Shown here: one piece after another, positions 29,551 to 40,849 of the stretch
Numbering within the stretch: the first letter of the stretch is position 1
Layout of the letters: every line of letters begins with the position of its first letter
Assembly (NCBI GenBank): GCA_033557465.1
Contig: CM066033.1
Coordinates: 709,763,637 to 709,827,636 of the forward strand
DNA from: Ichthyophis bannanicus
Lineage: Eukaryota; Chordata; Amphibia; Gymnophiona; Ichthyophiidae
Direction of reading: 5' to 3'
DNA length: 64,000 nt
The notes under the pieces: model-generated
Told to the model about the DNA's origin: nothing
The model's input: the letters and a program-made list of their open reading frames with translations, nothing else
Database searches by the model: none
Translations under genes and position numbers: made by a program

Positions 29551-31505
29551 CTATTGGCCTCCACTTTGATACCTCCTGCGACAGGCAGCTTGTTCAGACG
29601 TGTGTCTCGAAAGCCTGGTGAGGGTGATGTGCTTCTCTATGCTGCCTGCCTTCTCCTCTACCTGCTCTCCGAAGAGATTCTCTCCCCAGCACAGCATGTC
29701 CACAAGCTTATTTTGCACACACTGTTCCAGGTCAGAAGACTGAAGCCAGGTGAGCCTATGGGCTCCAATGCTTACTGTTACCATTCTAAACACCATCTCA
29801 AAGACATCGTAGGTCGCCCAGACCATAAACTTCAAGCAGTCCTCATCATGGTCCACCAGACAATTGTGCTCTAATTTCTCCAGGGGAAGGAATTGAGAGA
29901 GTCAGTAAGATCACACGATGTCCTTCAAGAACATGTTCATGTAGAGCTGGTAATTGTACTTGAGCCACAAGCATGAAGCTTTGGAAGCACTTCCTTCAGA
30001 AGGAGATCAACGTCCAAGCCTCGCTGCCTAGGGACATCGATGAATGAGTCCTAATGCTCTTAATGATGACTTTACCACTATGGAGTGTTGCAGAAGCTGA
30101 AGTTTCTCAAAGCCAGGAACTTTTTGAACTCTATACACAGAGTACAGCCTTCTACCAAATGGTGGCACAGTGAAGGAGGTTCTCCCACATTCTCATTTGT
30201 AGCTGCTGTAGAATGCGGTGCACTGCACCATCACTGCTTCCTTAGGGGTCGAGGAGTATTGGAGGATCTCCAGTTCCTCCGCTCTGGGCTCATCCTCCGC
30301 CTCCAGTGAAAATGGGATGGCCTTGGCTATATCCCTCACAAAATCCTAGAAGGACGTGTCTTCCGGAAGAGACCACCACCGTTCGTGTGGAGGGAATGGG
30401 TCTGATGGGAGGCTCAGGAGACCTGCCCTCTGACAAGTTCTCCGATTCCACATCGCTAACCCAGCCATCAGAGTCAGACTCTCAAAGAAGTCTAAGTACC
30501 TCAGACTCTGCCCGGAGCTCCCTCCTGCCTGAGGGGAGTGTGAGCTTCTACGGGATTTATGATGCATCGAGGGCTTCCGAGGTTTCACCGGGACATTGGA
30601 ACCCTACACACTTGAGAGGGAGATGGTCCTGCTGGGAATCAGCATATGATATCTTCGATGCCCCAACAGGAGGAGCGTGTGTCTCGAGGATTGGCTGAAC
30701 AACATTCTATGACAATGCCACAGGCACCAGCAAGCTGCTTCTCCAGCAATGATGCAAAGCGGACTTAGAGTGCCTGAAGGACATGCTCCTCCCATGGCTG
30801 CCGATACCAAAGGCCTTGGGCCTGAGCAGCTTTGATCAATGTTTCTGGCATTCATGTGGGGGGTATTGGCACGGCCTCAATTGTTGAGAGATGGTTGGTG
30901 CCCCTCCAAAACTCTGAAAGTTGAGCAGTTCTCTCTTCGGGGCACCTTGATGGGCTGCTCGCACACATCACTCTCTATGTTGCGCTTGGAAGGGCTCCGA
31001 TGCCAATGTACCTGGGCCTTCGTCCAGTGCTTGAATGGATCTTTCTGATGCCGACAAGACCAAATCTTTCTTCAACTCTGCAGGTGATCAGCTCCAATTG
31101 AGCCAGAGAATTCCATGTCGATGCAGTGTCAGTGGATTCCTGGGAAGCCATTGAGACCGATGCCAGTGCTGAAGATGCTGAATCAGACCTCTGACCAAAG
31201 AGAATTCTCCGTTTCTCCCAACCCCTCAGAACTTTCCTTATCTGCAAAAACAAACTGCAAGAAGAGGGCTGGTGATTGGGACCCAGGCATTGGAGGCACC
31301 AATTGTGCCCTTTGGTGATAGAGATGGTCCTGGCACAATTGGTGCACTTCTTGAACCCGCTGGCCGGTTTCTGGGATATGTCCGTGAAGATGGCCGAGGC
31401 TAAATCAAACGGCTCAATGCTGATCACAGGCCCGGTTTGGCCAAAGGGAAAGTAACTAAGAAAATGAAGTTTTACCGAAAGCACCAGAACAGATAATGGA
31501 ACCAC
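29551..31505 (-). pseudogene. DIRS gag (element F), decayed
   Basis: The N-terminal zinc region is readable at 31380-31250: ASGFKKCTNCARTISITKGHNWCLQCLGPNHQPSSC, with the metal ligands kept. The C-terminal core survives at 29856-29551 (FMVWATYDVFEMV, SIGAHRLTWLQSSDLEQCVQNKLVDMLCWGENLFG). The centre is broken by many frameshifts. Confidence 0.7.
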
Positions 31506-31589
31506 AACCTACGACAGCACTAACAATACTTGCCAGGAAGGTCACCGAAAGGGAAAAACAACATTTACTGGCAGAGGCCCGAAAGAACA

Positions 31590-31738
31590 CCTGTGGGGCT
31601 CTGTGGCAGCAGGCGGGAAGGCAGGTGCACCGGAGGCTCCCAAAAGCTTCCAGTAGAAGCTGGGGAGGCTCCCGCATGGGGTTCTGTTGGAGACATCATT
31701 CATATGTGAGGACTTCCTTCCTGCTTGTCCACAGAGAA
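31590..31738 (-). repeat. 5' inverted terminal repeat of element F
   Basis: CATATGTGAGGACTTCCTTC then CTGCTTGTCCACAGAGAA at the outer end. It is the inverted partner of 25161-25320. Confidence 0.7.
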
Positions 31739-32349
31739 TGCCTGACTCTTTGGGCCAAGTCAGCATAGTTGAAAAAAATGTGCCAGTGCCACCACACCAA
31801 TGCCACATTGTGTGAATATCGATAAAAATATTTTATGTTACCACAATGGTGTAAGATACCAGCTAAACAATATCTTAATTATTTTCTTAAAAAAGCACAG
31901 AAATAGAATGTTCAAATATGCTGCTCTACTGCTTCTCAGTGGGGGCATCTCCCAACTTACTCTCCCAAGCCTGCAAGTGCCAAACCTTTTCAAATTGCGA
32001 CATCTACGAAGCGTGGCACAAGAATGAGATTTCCTCCTTCCATATCAAAAAACGCCTCAATCTGTTAACGCCTCCTGAATTACTTTCTGCAGAGGTTCCC
32101 CTTGAATAAAATGAACCACTTGTAAATACTGAGAATCTGTAGCATGTAGCTCCTCCTACTTGTAACTCCTCAAAATTAAGAACTTTGTCATTCAAAAATT
32201 GATAAAATTATGTGGCCCCTGATGCCCCCACTTACCATAACCCCCTACCCAACCAATGGACGTTTTGGCAAATCATAATGGCGTTAGCAATTAAATACAA
32301 AAATCTATGCCCATCGTTAATTTCCTAGCTCTATTCCAAAACACTCAAC

Positions 32350-32655
32350 ATTTTTTATTTTATTTATTTATTTACATTCTCTTATATACCGCGCTATTCT
32401 GCATCAGTGCGGTTTACATTGAACAAACTGAAATTACATTGAACAGGGTATTATAACTTGGAGATAACTATTTTACAGGGAACATGGGCTATGGAGGGTT
32501 AAGTGGCTTGCCCAAGACAACAAGGAGCACCTGTGGGACTAGAAACCCCAGTCCTTCCGGCCCAAGGTTGCTGTCCTCTAGTGGGATTTGAACCACCGAC
32601 CTTCTGGCCTGACGTACCTTGCCCCTACCACTAGGCTACTCCTACTGTTCCACTC
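32350..32655 (-). mobile_element. tRNA-derived SINE with L2-like tail, inverted copy
   Basis: The reverse complement of the 10077-10381 family: A box GTAGCCTAGTGGTAGGG near 32635, B box GGTTCAAATCCC near 32587, then the CORE-like part and the AATAGCGCGGTATATAAG tail at 32376-32400. It interrupts the L1-like ORF2. Confidence 0.8.
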
Positions 32656-33867
32656 CACTCCTCCACAACATGTACTAAGTGAAAGGATTCAACTGTCCCT
32701 GTGTGTTCTCTAAATGAATACCTATCCAGGGCAAGCACTCCAAGGGGCAGCCAAGGCATTGTGCCTGTTCCAGGATCACAACATTGAATTCTGCTCCCCT
32801 CCACCAATCAAGATAGTGTAGCTGTGTCATCCGATATATGAGGCAAAGGTCAAGTACTCCCAATCCTCTCAGCTCCCTGGAAGAGTGCATCAACCTCCTG
32901 GAGACCTGTGATGGCCTCTTCCTCCTTATAAACTGAAATCTTCCATTGCTTAGTTCAGCTCTAAAGTCAGTAAAGCGATGGGCAAGACCTGAAAAAAAAC
33001 CACCACCTAAGGTAGCACATTCATTTTAATGGAAGCTACTCTCCCAAACCATGATCACTCTGAATGATGCAATTTCTTCAGATCATCAGATTGTTTTAAA
33101 CAATGAGGGGTAATATTCTTGATAAAGCCCCCCACTCCTCGATCCACAGCAATCTTCACACCCATATATTCATGGTGGCAGAGATCCAATAAAAAAGGTC
33201 AAGTTTCTGTAAAGTTCGAATCATTTCAGTAGGGAGATTAATATTAAAAAGTGTTTCCGTTTTGTCCATATGTATCTTAAACCTCAAAACAGTCCCATAT
33301 AGGCATATCTCCCTTAAGACTTCTTGGCAGAGATGTTTGAAATTGGTTCAAAGCAAGCATATCATCGGCATATAGAGAAATGACATGTACTGAAATACCC
33401 GTGATAGCAATGTTAGACCTGATCTGAGCAGAAGTTCCATGGCTACAGTGAACAATGGAGAGAGAAAGCATCCTTGCCAGGTCCCATGGCCTACCCAGAA
33501 GGACCAACTAACTTCCTCACCCTAAGCATAAAATAGAGAGCACGGATTCACTGTACAAAGTAAGGACAGAATCCTATCTTTTGCCACACTACAAACAAAA
33601 TCCCAGTGGATCTTATCAAGTGTCTTCTCAGAATCAGAAAGCATCATCACCCATAAACCGCCTTTCCAGGCCACCCATATTGAATATAAAACCCACTTGG
33701 TATCTGTGGCATGTCTCCCAGGTATAAATCCCATCTGATCCAAATAAACGTGGCATCGAAGCCAACCAATTAGCAAGATTCTCAGACAGACTTTTAATGT
33801 TTAGCTGCACTAACCTGTCCATGTCCAAAGTCTGTCTCATGTCAAAATCATCAATGTTGCCTCCCTG

Positions 33868-33983
33868 GTGATGGCCCCACCCTTATACTTAATTTCCCCA
33901 CCCTTGTATGTAACGCCGCTTTGACCCGGTGAAAAGCGGGATATAAATACAGTTAAATAAATAAAAATAAAAATAAATAAATA
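33868..33983 (+). mobile_element. LINE 3'-tail fragment
   Basis: A short insert ending GAAAAGCGGGATATAAAT and AAATA repeats. The word GCCGCTTTGACC before it can pair with AAAGCGGG, giving the 3' hairpin typical of L2-like LINEs. It splits the L1 frame after IVRYHCSVLT. Confidence 0.6.
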
Positions 33984-34916
33984 ATGTCAACACTGAACAA
34001 TGATATCTGACAATGGAACTACAACTAGTTTCATCCCTTCCAGGCTTACAAATCATTGTAATCCTTGCAGATTGCATGGCCTCTGACAACTGATCCTGAT
34101 TTATAAAGCTGTTAAACAACCTCACCAGTAGGCCAACAACATTGGATAGAAAAAACATATATAACTGGGCAGCAAATCCATCAGGTCCTGGGGTCTTGCC
34201 CATCAGAATGGCCTTGATCACCAGAGCAACTTCCATGCAGAAATCTTAAGAGTCCAACCCTTCCAAATGATCAGTCCCTACCTGCAGCAAAGTTAGTCTA
34301 GCCAGGTAGGTCCCAATCTCGCTTGCCCAAATTTAACCATTGCCTGTATATAATTTCTTATGATGATTCAAAAATTGCTGTTTTATCAAAGCATCTTGAA
34401 AAACCATCTCAACCATGGGACCTTTAACACAAAATTTGATTTGCATGGCTTTTTCCCTTGCAATTTATGAGTCAGAAGTCTACTTGCTTTATTCTCAGTT
34501 TCATAATACTGCTGGCGTGGTGGCTCTAAACCAAACTCTATTGTTTCCGATTGAAGGTTATGCAGATCAGCCCTTGTGCTAATGCGCTTATGGACCTCTG
34601 CCGCTTCTGTTCATTTATGCTCTGCTTCCAGGAATCTGAGGGTCTCCGAGTTTAGTCACCTGAAGCCACCTCAACTTCTTGTGCCTCGAGGCTCACATTA
34701 TACATCTGTCCCTTCGTAGCACCTTCAATTCCACTGACAGAGTTAGCACCCCCACCTCCTCCATGTCATCATCACTACAGATTCATGAAACAGAAGCAGC
34801 TGGTGTTTGGAATAGACCTAAAGAGTCAAACTATAAAGATCCTTCACCATTCATAATCCAAGAGAATATGCAAACATAGGCAGAAGAAGAAATGTATAAT
34901 AGAAACAAATGACTAA

Positions 34917-35222
34917 AGCATCATTTCTTACCTGTAAGAGGTGTTTTCGAGAGACAGCAGGATTGCTCAGGCACACAAGTGGGAGATGACATCACACTGC
35001 CAATAGAGAACAGCTCTTCCAGAGCTCAAAACTTAGTGTAGCATGCATGGTCCTACCCATACTGCAGTCTCCTTAGTTCCATAGCTCAAGAAAGGAATGC
35101 AACTCTCAGGGAGCTGTGAGGAACTGTATGCCTGATCAACACTGAAGTCTATGGAATATACCTCTTATAAGTGAGAAAATGCTTTTTTTTCCATTGGCAA
35201 GTAGGATTGAGTCAGCACACAG
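34917..35222 (-). mobile_element. DIRS element G, 3' end (ITR and ICR), interrupted by H
   Basis: 34917-34990 is an ITR of a distinct family (TTCTTACCTGTAAGAGGTGT, then CAGCAGGATTG). 35150-35220 holds its ICR, with the near-inverse ACCTCTTATAAGTGAGAAAATG joined to GCAAGTAGGATTGAGTCAG. Element H begins at 35223. The likely continuation of G is at 55948-56640. Confidence 0.6.
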
Positions 35223-35575
35223 CGTAGTTACTCACCTGTAACAGGTGTTCTCCGGGGACAACAGAAATCAGTCCTCACATATGGGTGATGTCAGCGCCGA
35301 CGGACCCCTCGTGCTGGCAAATCCCCAGCTTTCAGAGAAAGCCTTTGGGAATTGCATCACACATGCGCGGTCCCCTTCCCGTTTAAGGGTGCCATCTTGC
35401 TCAGTCAAATGACATAGCTAAAAAGACAGCAAAAGAACAAAATATAATAGGACTGCAACTCCAAGGAGGAAGGAGGGTCGTGAGGACTGATTCCTGCTGT
35501 CCCCAGAGAACACCTGTTACAGATGAGTAACTACGCTTTCTCCGGGAACAAGTAGGAAGTCAGTCCTCACATATG
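35223..35575 (-). repeat. 3' ITR and ICR of element H
   Basis: The ITR 35223-35406 starts GTAGTTACTCACCTGTAACA; the sense strand gives ACAG/GTGAGT. The ICR at 35480-35575 joins the complement of this end (…GAGTAACTACGC) to that of the 5' end (TTTCTCCGGGAACAAG). Confidence 0.8.
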
Positions 35576-35719
35576 GGACTCCCCAGCTATAGGCTACCGA
35601 GAACTCACAGCTGAAAAATAAGTTCCCTCTACAAGAGCCGCAAGCAGCCACAATAGGAATCTAACAGAGAGTAGCACTCCAGAAGCCTGACACAGAAGGG
35701 TCAGAGGGCAGGAGTTGCC

Positions 35720-37019
35720 TAGACCTCGAATAGGTTACGGAGTATAGCCTGGCCGAAAGCACAGTCCCGTCGGGACTCCCTATCCAGGCAGTAATGGGTT
35801 GTGAATGTCTGACCTGAAGATCAGGTGGCAGCCCAGCAGATGTCTGCCAGCGGAACAGAGCGGAAATGAGCCACTGATGCCGCCATAGCCCTGACCTGGT
35901 GGGCCGTAATACGACTCTCCAACGGAAGCTCGGCTGCCCTGTATGCCCAGGCAATACAGTCTGCCACCCAGGTGGATAGCATACGCTTGGAAACAGCCAT
36001 CCCCAGCTTACTGGGATCGTAGAATATGAAGAGCTGAGAAGCCCTTCGATGGCCCTGCGTACATTGAATATAGAAGGCTAACACCCTCTTACAGTCCAGG
36101 GTATGCAGAACTGTCTCTGCCTGACTGGCATGTGACCTGGGAAAGAAGGTAGGCAGCACCACCTCTTGATTGAGGTGGAAGGAAGAGACCACTTTTGACA
36201 GGAACTTGGGATGTGTGCGAAGCACCACCTGGTTCCTATAGAACCTTGTATAAGGCCTGTCGGACACAAGAGCCTGAAGCTCACTCACTTGTCGAGCCGA
36301 CGTGAGTGCCACCAAGAAATCTACCTTCCAAGAAAGGTAGCATAGATGGCAGGTTGCCATTGCCTCAAAAGGCGGCCGAGTAAGCTACCCTAAAACTACA
36401 TTCAAATCCCACTCGGTCGCCGAAGGGTGGACCGGGGACTTCAGCAGAAGTAGGCCTCTCAAGAACCTAAATACCAGAGAATGCGCAGAGAGAGACTTTC
36501 CTTCCACCGGAAAGTGGTGTGCAGCCAGGGCACTGAGGTGCACTCTGACGGATTTGGACTTAAGGCCCAAATCCAAAAGGTGGAGAAGATACTTAGTACC
36601 ACTGCAACCTGGCAGGAGAAAGGATTCACTTTCTGTTTCCCGCACCAAACCCCAAACCTACGCCAATTGAAGGCATAGATACGTCTAGTTGATAGCCTCC
36701 TTGAGGCCAGCAAGACCTCTTCCACATTTTTTGGAAGGAAGAGTGGTACGAGCACTACCCTTTCAGCAGCCATGCCATTAGGTTGAGGGAGCTGAGATTG
36801 GGATGCAGGAGACTGCCCTCCTCCTGAGACAAGAGGTTTGGAGAGAGCCCCAGGGGAATGGGGGCCTCCACTGCTAGCTGAAGTAGAAGCGGAAACCAGG
36901 GTTGACTCGGCCACCTGGGGGCTATCAGGATGACCGAGGCCCTGTTCTGGAGAATCTTGAATAGAGTCTTCACCACCAGAGGTGTCGGGGGAAACGCATA
37001 CAGCAGGCCTACAAACCAT
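35720..37019 (-). pseudogene. DIRS tyrosine recombinase (element H)
   Basis: The N-terminal extension starts within RNase H sequence (37019, -1 frame) and runs to the core-binding part (VEEVLLASRRLSTRRIYAFNWRRF). The catalytic part is best read from 36360: Arg in SARQVSELQAL, FLSKVVSSFHLNQEV, HxxR in TAHQVRAMAASVAHF. Then TGA replaces the Trp codon after WAAT. The Tyr segment (TTHYCLDRESRRD) follows in the same frame below 35810. At least two frameshifts separate 37019, 36648 and 36360. The intact family member would integrate the circular DNA. Confidence 0.8.
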
Positions 37020-38668
37020 GATATGAGAAATGAGTCAGCAGGCACCCTGTATGGGCGTGGCTGCCTGAAGCAGAACCGGAACTGGTGATTCTGCGGACTC
37101 GCAAACAAGTCCATTACTGGCCGTCCCCCAGGTCTGAAAAAGCCAATGGACTACTCCCTTGCCAAGCTGCCACTCGTAGGGCTGTAGAATTCTGCTTAGT
37201 CTGTCGGCTACGTAGTTGTCCTGGACTGGCAGGTAAACTGCCCTAAGATGCATGCCATGTCTGACTGCAAAGCAGCACAGATCCATGGTTTCCTGACACA
37301 GTAGGTGGGACCCTGTGCCCCCCTGTTTGTTCACACAGAACATGGCTACTTGGTTGTCTGTCTGCACCAAGACAGGCTGATGAGCCAAAGTCTGACAGAA
37401 AACTTGAAGAGCAAGGCAGATGGCACAAAGTTTCAAGAAATTGATTTGTTGTGTGCTCTCGTCCGGAGACCACACCCCCTGAGTACAAAGACCCTGGCAA
37501 TGGATTCCTCAGCCCAGCAAGGATGCATCCGTGGTTAGGATCCTCGTGTGTTGAGGAGCCTGGAAGGGCATCCCTGCCTCCAAGTGTAATGGTTGAAGCA
37601 AACAGTCCAAGGACTGTACCAGCCTTCTGGACACTTTGACTCTGTCTCGGAGGTCGCCTGTGTCCACTGGTCTCTGATGCACCACTAAGCTGTGCGCATA
37701 TGGAGGCGGGCATCCGGTGTTACATGGACGGTGGAGGCAATGTGCCCGAGGAGGCGCAGAAAGCGTCGTGCCGATACCTGGTATCTGCGACTTATTTGGC
37801 ATGCCAGGGCCAGAAGCCTTTTTGCCCTGTCTGCTGGCAGGGGGGACTTGCTTGAAGGGTATCCAGTCTGGCCCCTATGAACTCTAGTTGTTCAGTGGGC
37901 ACTAGGCTGGACTTGGGGTAATTTATTACAAACTCCAGGTGCTGGAGCACCTGGCTGGTGCAAGATGTGGCCTGCTGGACTTCCATGGCTGAAGTGACTC
38001 TGATGAGCCAGTCGTCTAGGTAGGGGACGACAAAAACTCCTTGGAGCCTCAGGAAGGCGGCCACTACTGCCAGGAATTTTGTGAATACCCTGGGGGTAGA
38101 GGCCAGGCCAAAGGGAAGTACCCTGTACTGGTAGTGATTGCCTCCCACCACAAAGCGTAGATATTGCCTGTGGTCTGGGTGTATCAGGATGTGAGTATAC
38201 GCATCCTTTAGGTCTAAGGAACATAGCCAGTCTCCCTGGCGGAGGTAAGGCAGCAATATTCCAAGTGAGAGCATCTTGAACTGCTCTCTCACCAGGAATT
38301 TGTTTAAGTTTCGCAGGTCGAGGATGGGTCTGAGGCCTCCTGTCCTTTTTGGTATCAGAAAGTACCTGGAGTAGAAGCCCATGCCCTGTAGGTGGTAGGG
38401 CACCGGTTCTACCGCCTGATCCTCGAGAAGACCTGCTAACTCCTACAGAAGGTGGTCTCGGAAAAGGGGAGACCTGAGGGGCTCTCCTGGAAAATAAGGA
38501 GGAGGAACCTGGGTCAAATGAGGGAGATAGCCCTAATGGATTATATGTAGGACCCAGGCATCGGAGGGTAATGGCTGTCCATCTGTGGGCATACAGGGCA
38601 AGCCTTCCTCCTGTGTATTGCCTGTCTCCTGTGGTGAGAGGGGCTATGCCTTGAGAGTCAAAAGCCAC
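36755..38668 (-). pseudogene. DIRS reverse transcriptase-RNase H (element H)
   Basis: Starts near 38668 (GCTTTTGACTCTC encodes AFDS). RT is well preserved from 38403 to 37792: FYSRYFLIPKRTGGLRPILDL, LCSLDLKDAYTHILIHPDHR, YRVLPFGLASTPRVF, VPYLDDWLIR. RNase H follows in two or three frames (LTTDASLLG, LKLCAICLAL where Glu of LELRA is changed to Lys, QTDNQVAMFCVNKQGG, NYVADRLSR). The connection block PPTPLVVKTLFKILQ ends near 36755. Frameshifts occur near 37800, 37500 and 37100. Confidence 0.8.
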
Positions 38669-38707
38669 TCCCAGGCTGGAGCGGAGCCGGTGTCTGGGGC
38701 TTTCTAC

Positions 38708-40385
38708 TTACACGGGCCATGCCCCTGTCCCATGGCCTGCTGTCCCTGTTGGGGAGCCGTGGAGGCCTGAAATGGGGGGTAGCTTCAGTAAGCAGCACCC
38801 TTCCTCTGAAGTCTTCTTTGAGAGCCGTGTCCTGGTCATGTACTCCGACTCTATCTCAGCAGCCTTGTCAGTCATGGGTTTGCCAAAGAGGTTCTCTCCC
38901 TGGCATGGGACATCGACCAACTTGTCCTGAGCCCATTGCTCGAGGTCTGACGACTGTAGCCATGCTTGGCGGCGTGCACCGATGCCCGCCGCAGCTACAC
39001 GGACCGTCACCTCAAAGGCGTCATAGGCGGCTCGAGTCATGAACTTCGAGCACTCACGGACACCGGAGGACAGGCTCTTGAAGCGCTGCAAAGGTCCTTC
39101 GGAGAGACCAGCCAAGAACCCAGCGAATTCCTTCACCAGGTCCCTCAGGTACATGCCCATGTACAGCTGATAGGCCTGGATCAGACATGTCAGCAGAGAA
39201 CCCTGGAAGCACTTCTTGCCGAGGATGTCCAAGTTGCGTGCCTCCCTGCCAGGAGGCACTGAGGAGTGCGTCTTCTGGCTCTTCAGCCTGCGCATGGCCG
39301 ATTCCACAACCATGGAGTTGTGCGGCAATTGTGCTTTCTGAAACCCAGGGCTCTTACGGACTTGATACATCGAGTCGATCCGTCTGCTGATCACCAGCGC
39401 CGACGCCGTGGTCTCCCACATGCGGAGCATCAGTCGCTCCAGGATCGGAGGCACGGGTACAGTAAGGGCCTCCCAAGGGGGAGAGTCATACTGGAGATCT
39501 CGAGCTCTTCAGCTCGACAATCCTCCTCGGACTCCACAGGTAATGCCAAAGCCTTTGACATGTCCCTCACGAAGTCCAAAAACCTAGTGTCCTCCGGGGG
39601 GGGGGCCTTCTCTGAGGTTCGGACACCGGGAAATCGGACAGGACGTCCCTATGCCAGCAGGTGTCCGGGGACTCTTCCTCCTCCGTTTCCCATCCCGCTG
39701 CCTCCAAGGAGGAATCCAGGGGCTCCGGCATCAATGGCCCCAGCCTCGACCGCCCTGATGCCGGTGGAACCAGCGGTGACAGCCTCGGCCCTGAGCGGGA
39801 GGCTGAGGGAGACCTCGGCCGAGGATTGACTGGAATACGCATGGTCTCTAGGATCGGCTCGGCCTCTGAGATAGACTACAGGTGGCCCGGTAGTCTGGGC
39901 AGAAGGACCGGTGAGACCAGCAATCAGTGCCCGCTGCTGCTCCATGAAGGCAGACATACTGCGCTCCAGGGCCACCATTCTGAGACGGAGCTCAGAAGGC
40001 TCCGCAGCAACCCCCCCGGGTCGGGTCCCGACGCCGGTTCCACCTGGGGGGCAGTCCTCAACAAGGACTGTTACATGCCTCGACTGCTCCATATCTCGTC
40101 AAGGAAGCTTCGCTGGTCGCTCCATCTCCGAGGATCCGGGCCGGCGCGCAGGGATCCATGGCCGATCGCGGGCGAGACCTGGCCGTTCAGAGACATCCCA
40201 CGCGCCTTCGAGGATTTTTTCATCCTTTGATGTTCTCGAAAGGGAGACCGCCTCTACGATGCTCCAACTCGGAGTGTTCCCCCATGAGATGTAGAGGCCT
40301 CAGACGTAGTCCGGGCCCGCGAAGGTACGGACTCAGCAAAAATCCTATCATGCTGCTGCTGGCGGCTTCTCAGGGCCTTCGAGGA
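38708..40385 (-). pseudogene. DIRS gag, main part (element H)
   Basis: Pieces in order are 40092-39649 (VALERSMSAFMEQQRALIAGL, GRADPRDH), 39842-39567 (acidic WETEEEESPDT) and 39454-38708 (PPILERLMLRMWETTAS, SRRIDSMYQVRKSPGFQKAQLPHNSMVVESAMRRLKS, LDILGKKCFQGSLLTCLIQAYQLYMG, VPCQGENLFGKPM). At least two frameshifts. The family core motifs (GFQKxQLPHxSxVVxSAM) are clear. Its first ~45 codons are displaced to 50152-50022 by element I. Confidence 0.75.
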
Positions 40386-40756
40386 CAGCATAGTTACTCA
40401 CCTGTAACAGGTGATCTCCGGGAACAGCAGGAATTTAGTCTTCACATATGGGTATCGTTGGTACCGACTGAGCCTGCGCGGGAACGCTCCCCAGCGTCCA
40501 ATTAGAAAGCTTTTGGGAGCATCCCACAGCGCCTGCGTACTGCCTTCCCGCCTTTCCCAACTGCCTCTCTCCAGTTTAGTTTTAAAGCTGAAAAAAAGAG
40601 AGAGAGAGGGAAAAAAAAGAAAAGAGAGATACAACTCCTAGGGGAGGTGGGTGGGTTGTGAAGACTAAATTCCTGCTGTTCGTGGAGATTACCTGTTACA
40701 GGTGAGTAACTATACTATCTCCAGGAACAAGCAGGACTGTAGTCTTCACATATGGG
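40386..40756 (-). repeat. 3' ITR and ICR of element I
   Basis: The ITR starts GCATAGTTACTCACCTGTAA (sense ACAG/GTGAGT). The GGTACC palindrome is partly mutated (TTGGTACCGA). The ICR 40658-40756 has the same two-part complement design as in E. Confidence 0.8.
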
Positions 40757-40849
40757 GACTCCCTAGCTACAGATGTCAGGGAGAGACCCCAGAAATTGTG
40801 TGCCCCTGTGAAAGGGGCTCCACTTCCCGCCACGGATCTCTGGCATCCT

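Larger units (their letters stand above)
25161..31738 (-). mobile_element. DIRS element F, old and degenerate
   Basis: The 3' ITR is at 25161-25320, the ICR at 25352-25449 and the 5' ITR at 31590-31738. Between them lie decayed recombinase, RT-RNase H and gag, all minus strand, with a CR1 fragment inside the recombinase. The ITR style (GTGAGGACTTCC, CTTGTCCACAGAGA) is nearest to element H. Frames are broken every 200-500 bp. The region 25450-26130, between ICR and recombinase, holds no gene that I can see. Confidence 0.75.
31740..34910 (-). mobile_element. L1-like LINE, decayed ORF2
   Basis: Minus-strand fragments show L1-type ORF2 order from right to left: YYETENKASRLLTHKL (34520), GKTPGPDGFAAQLY and ITMICKPGRDE (34200-34040), the QMGFIPGRHATDT and YADDML polymerase regions (33740, 33370), GLGVLDLCLIYRMTQLHYLDWW (32860), and the C-terminal Cys-containing CGGTGTFF region (31790). 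There are many stops and frameshifts. Two later insertions, a SINE and a LINE tail, sit inside. 34690-34910 is probably its 5' part but has no clear frame. Confidence 0.7.

Noticed and set aside
25161..31738. Element F inserted inside the L1 ORF2
   Set aside because: L1 C-terminal sequence begins just right of 31738, but I could not find its continuation left of 25161, so the nesting is not supported.
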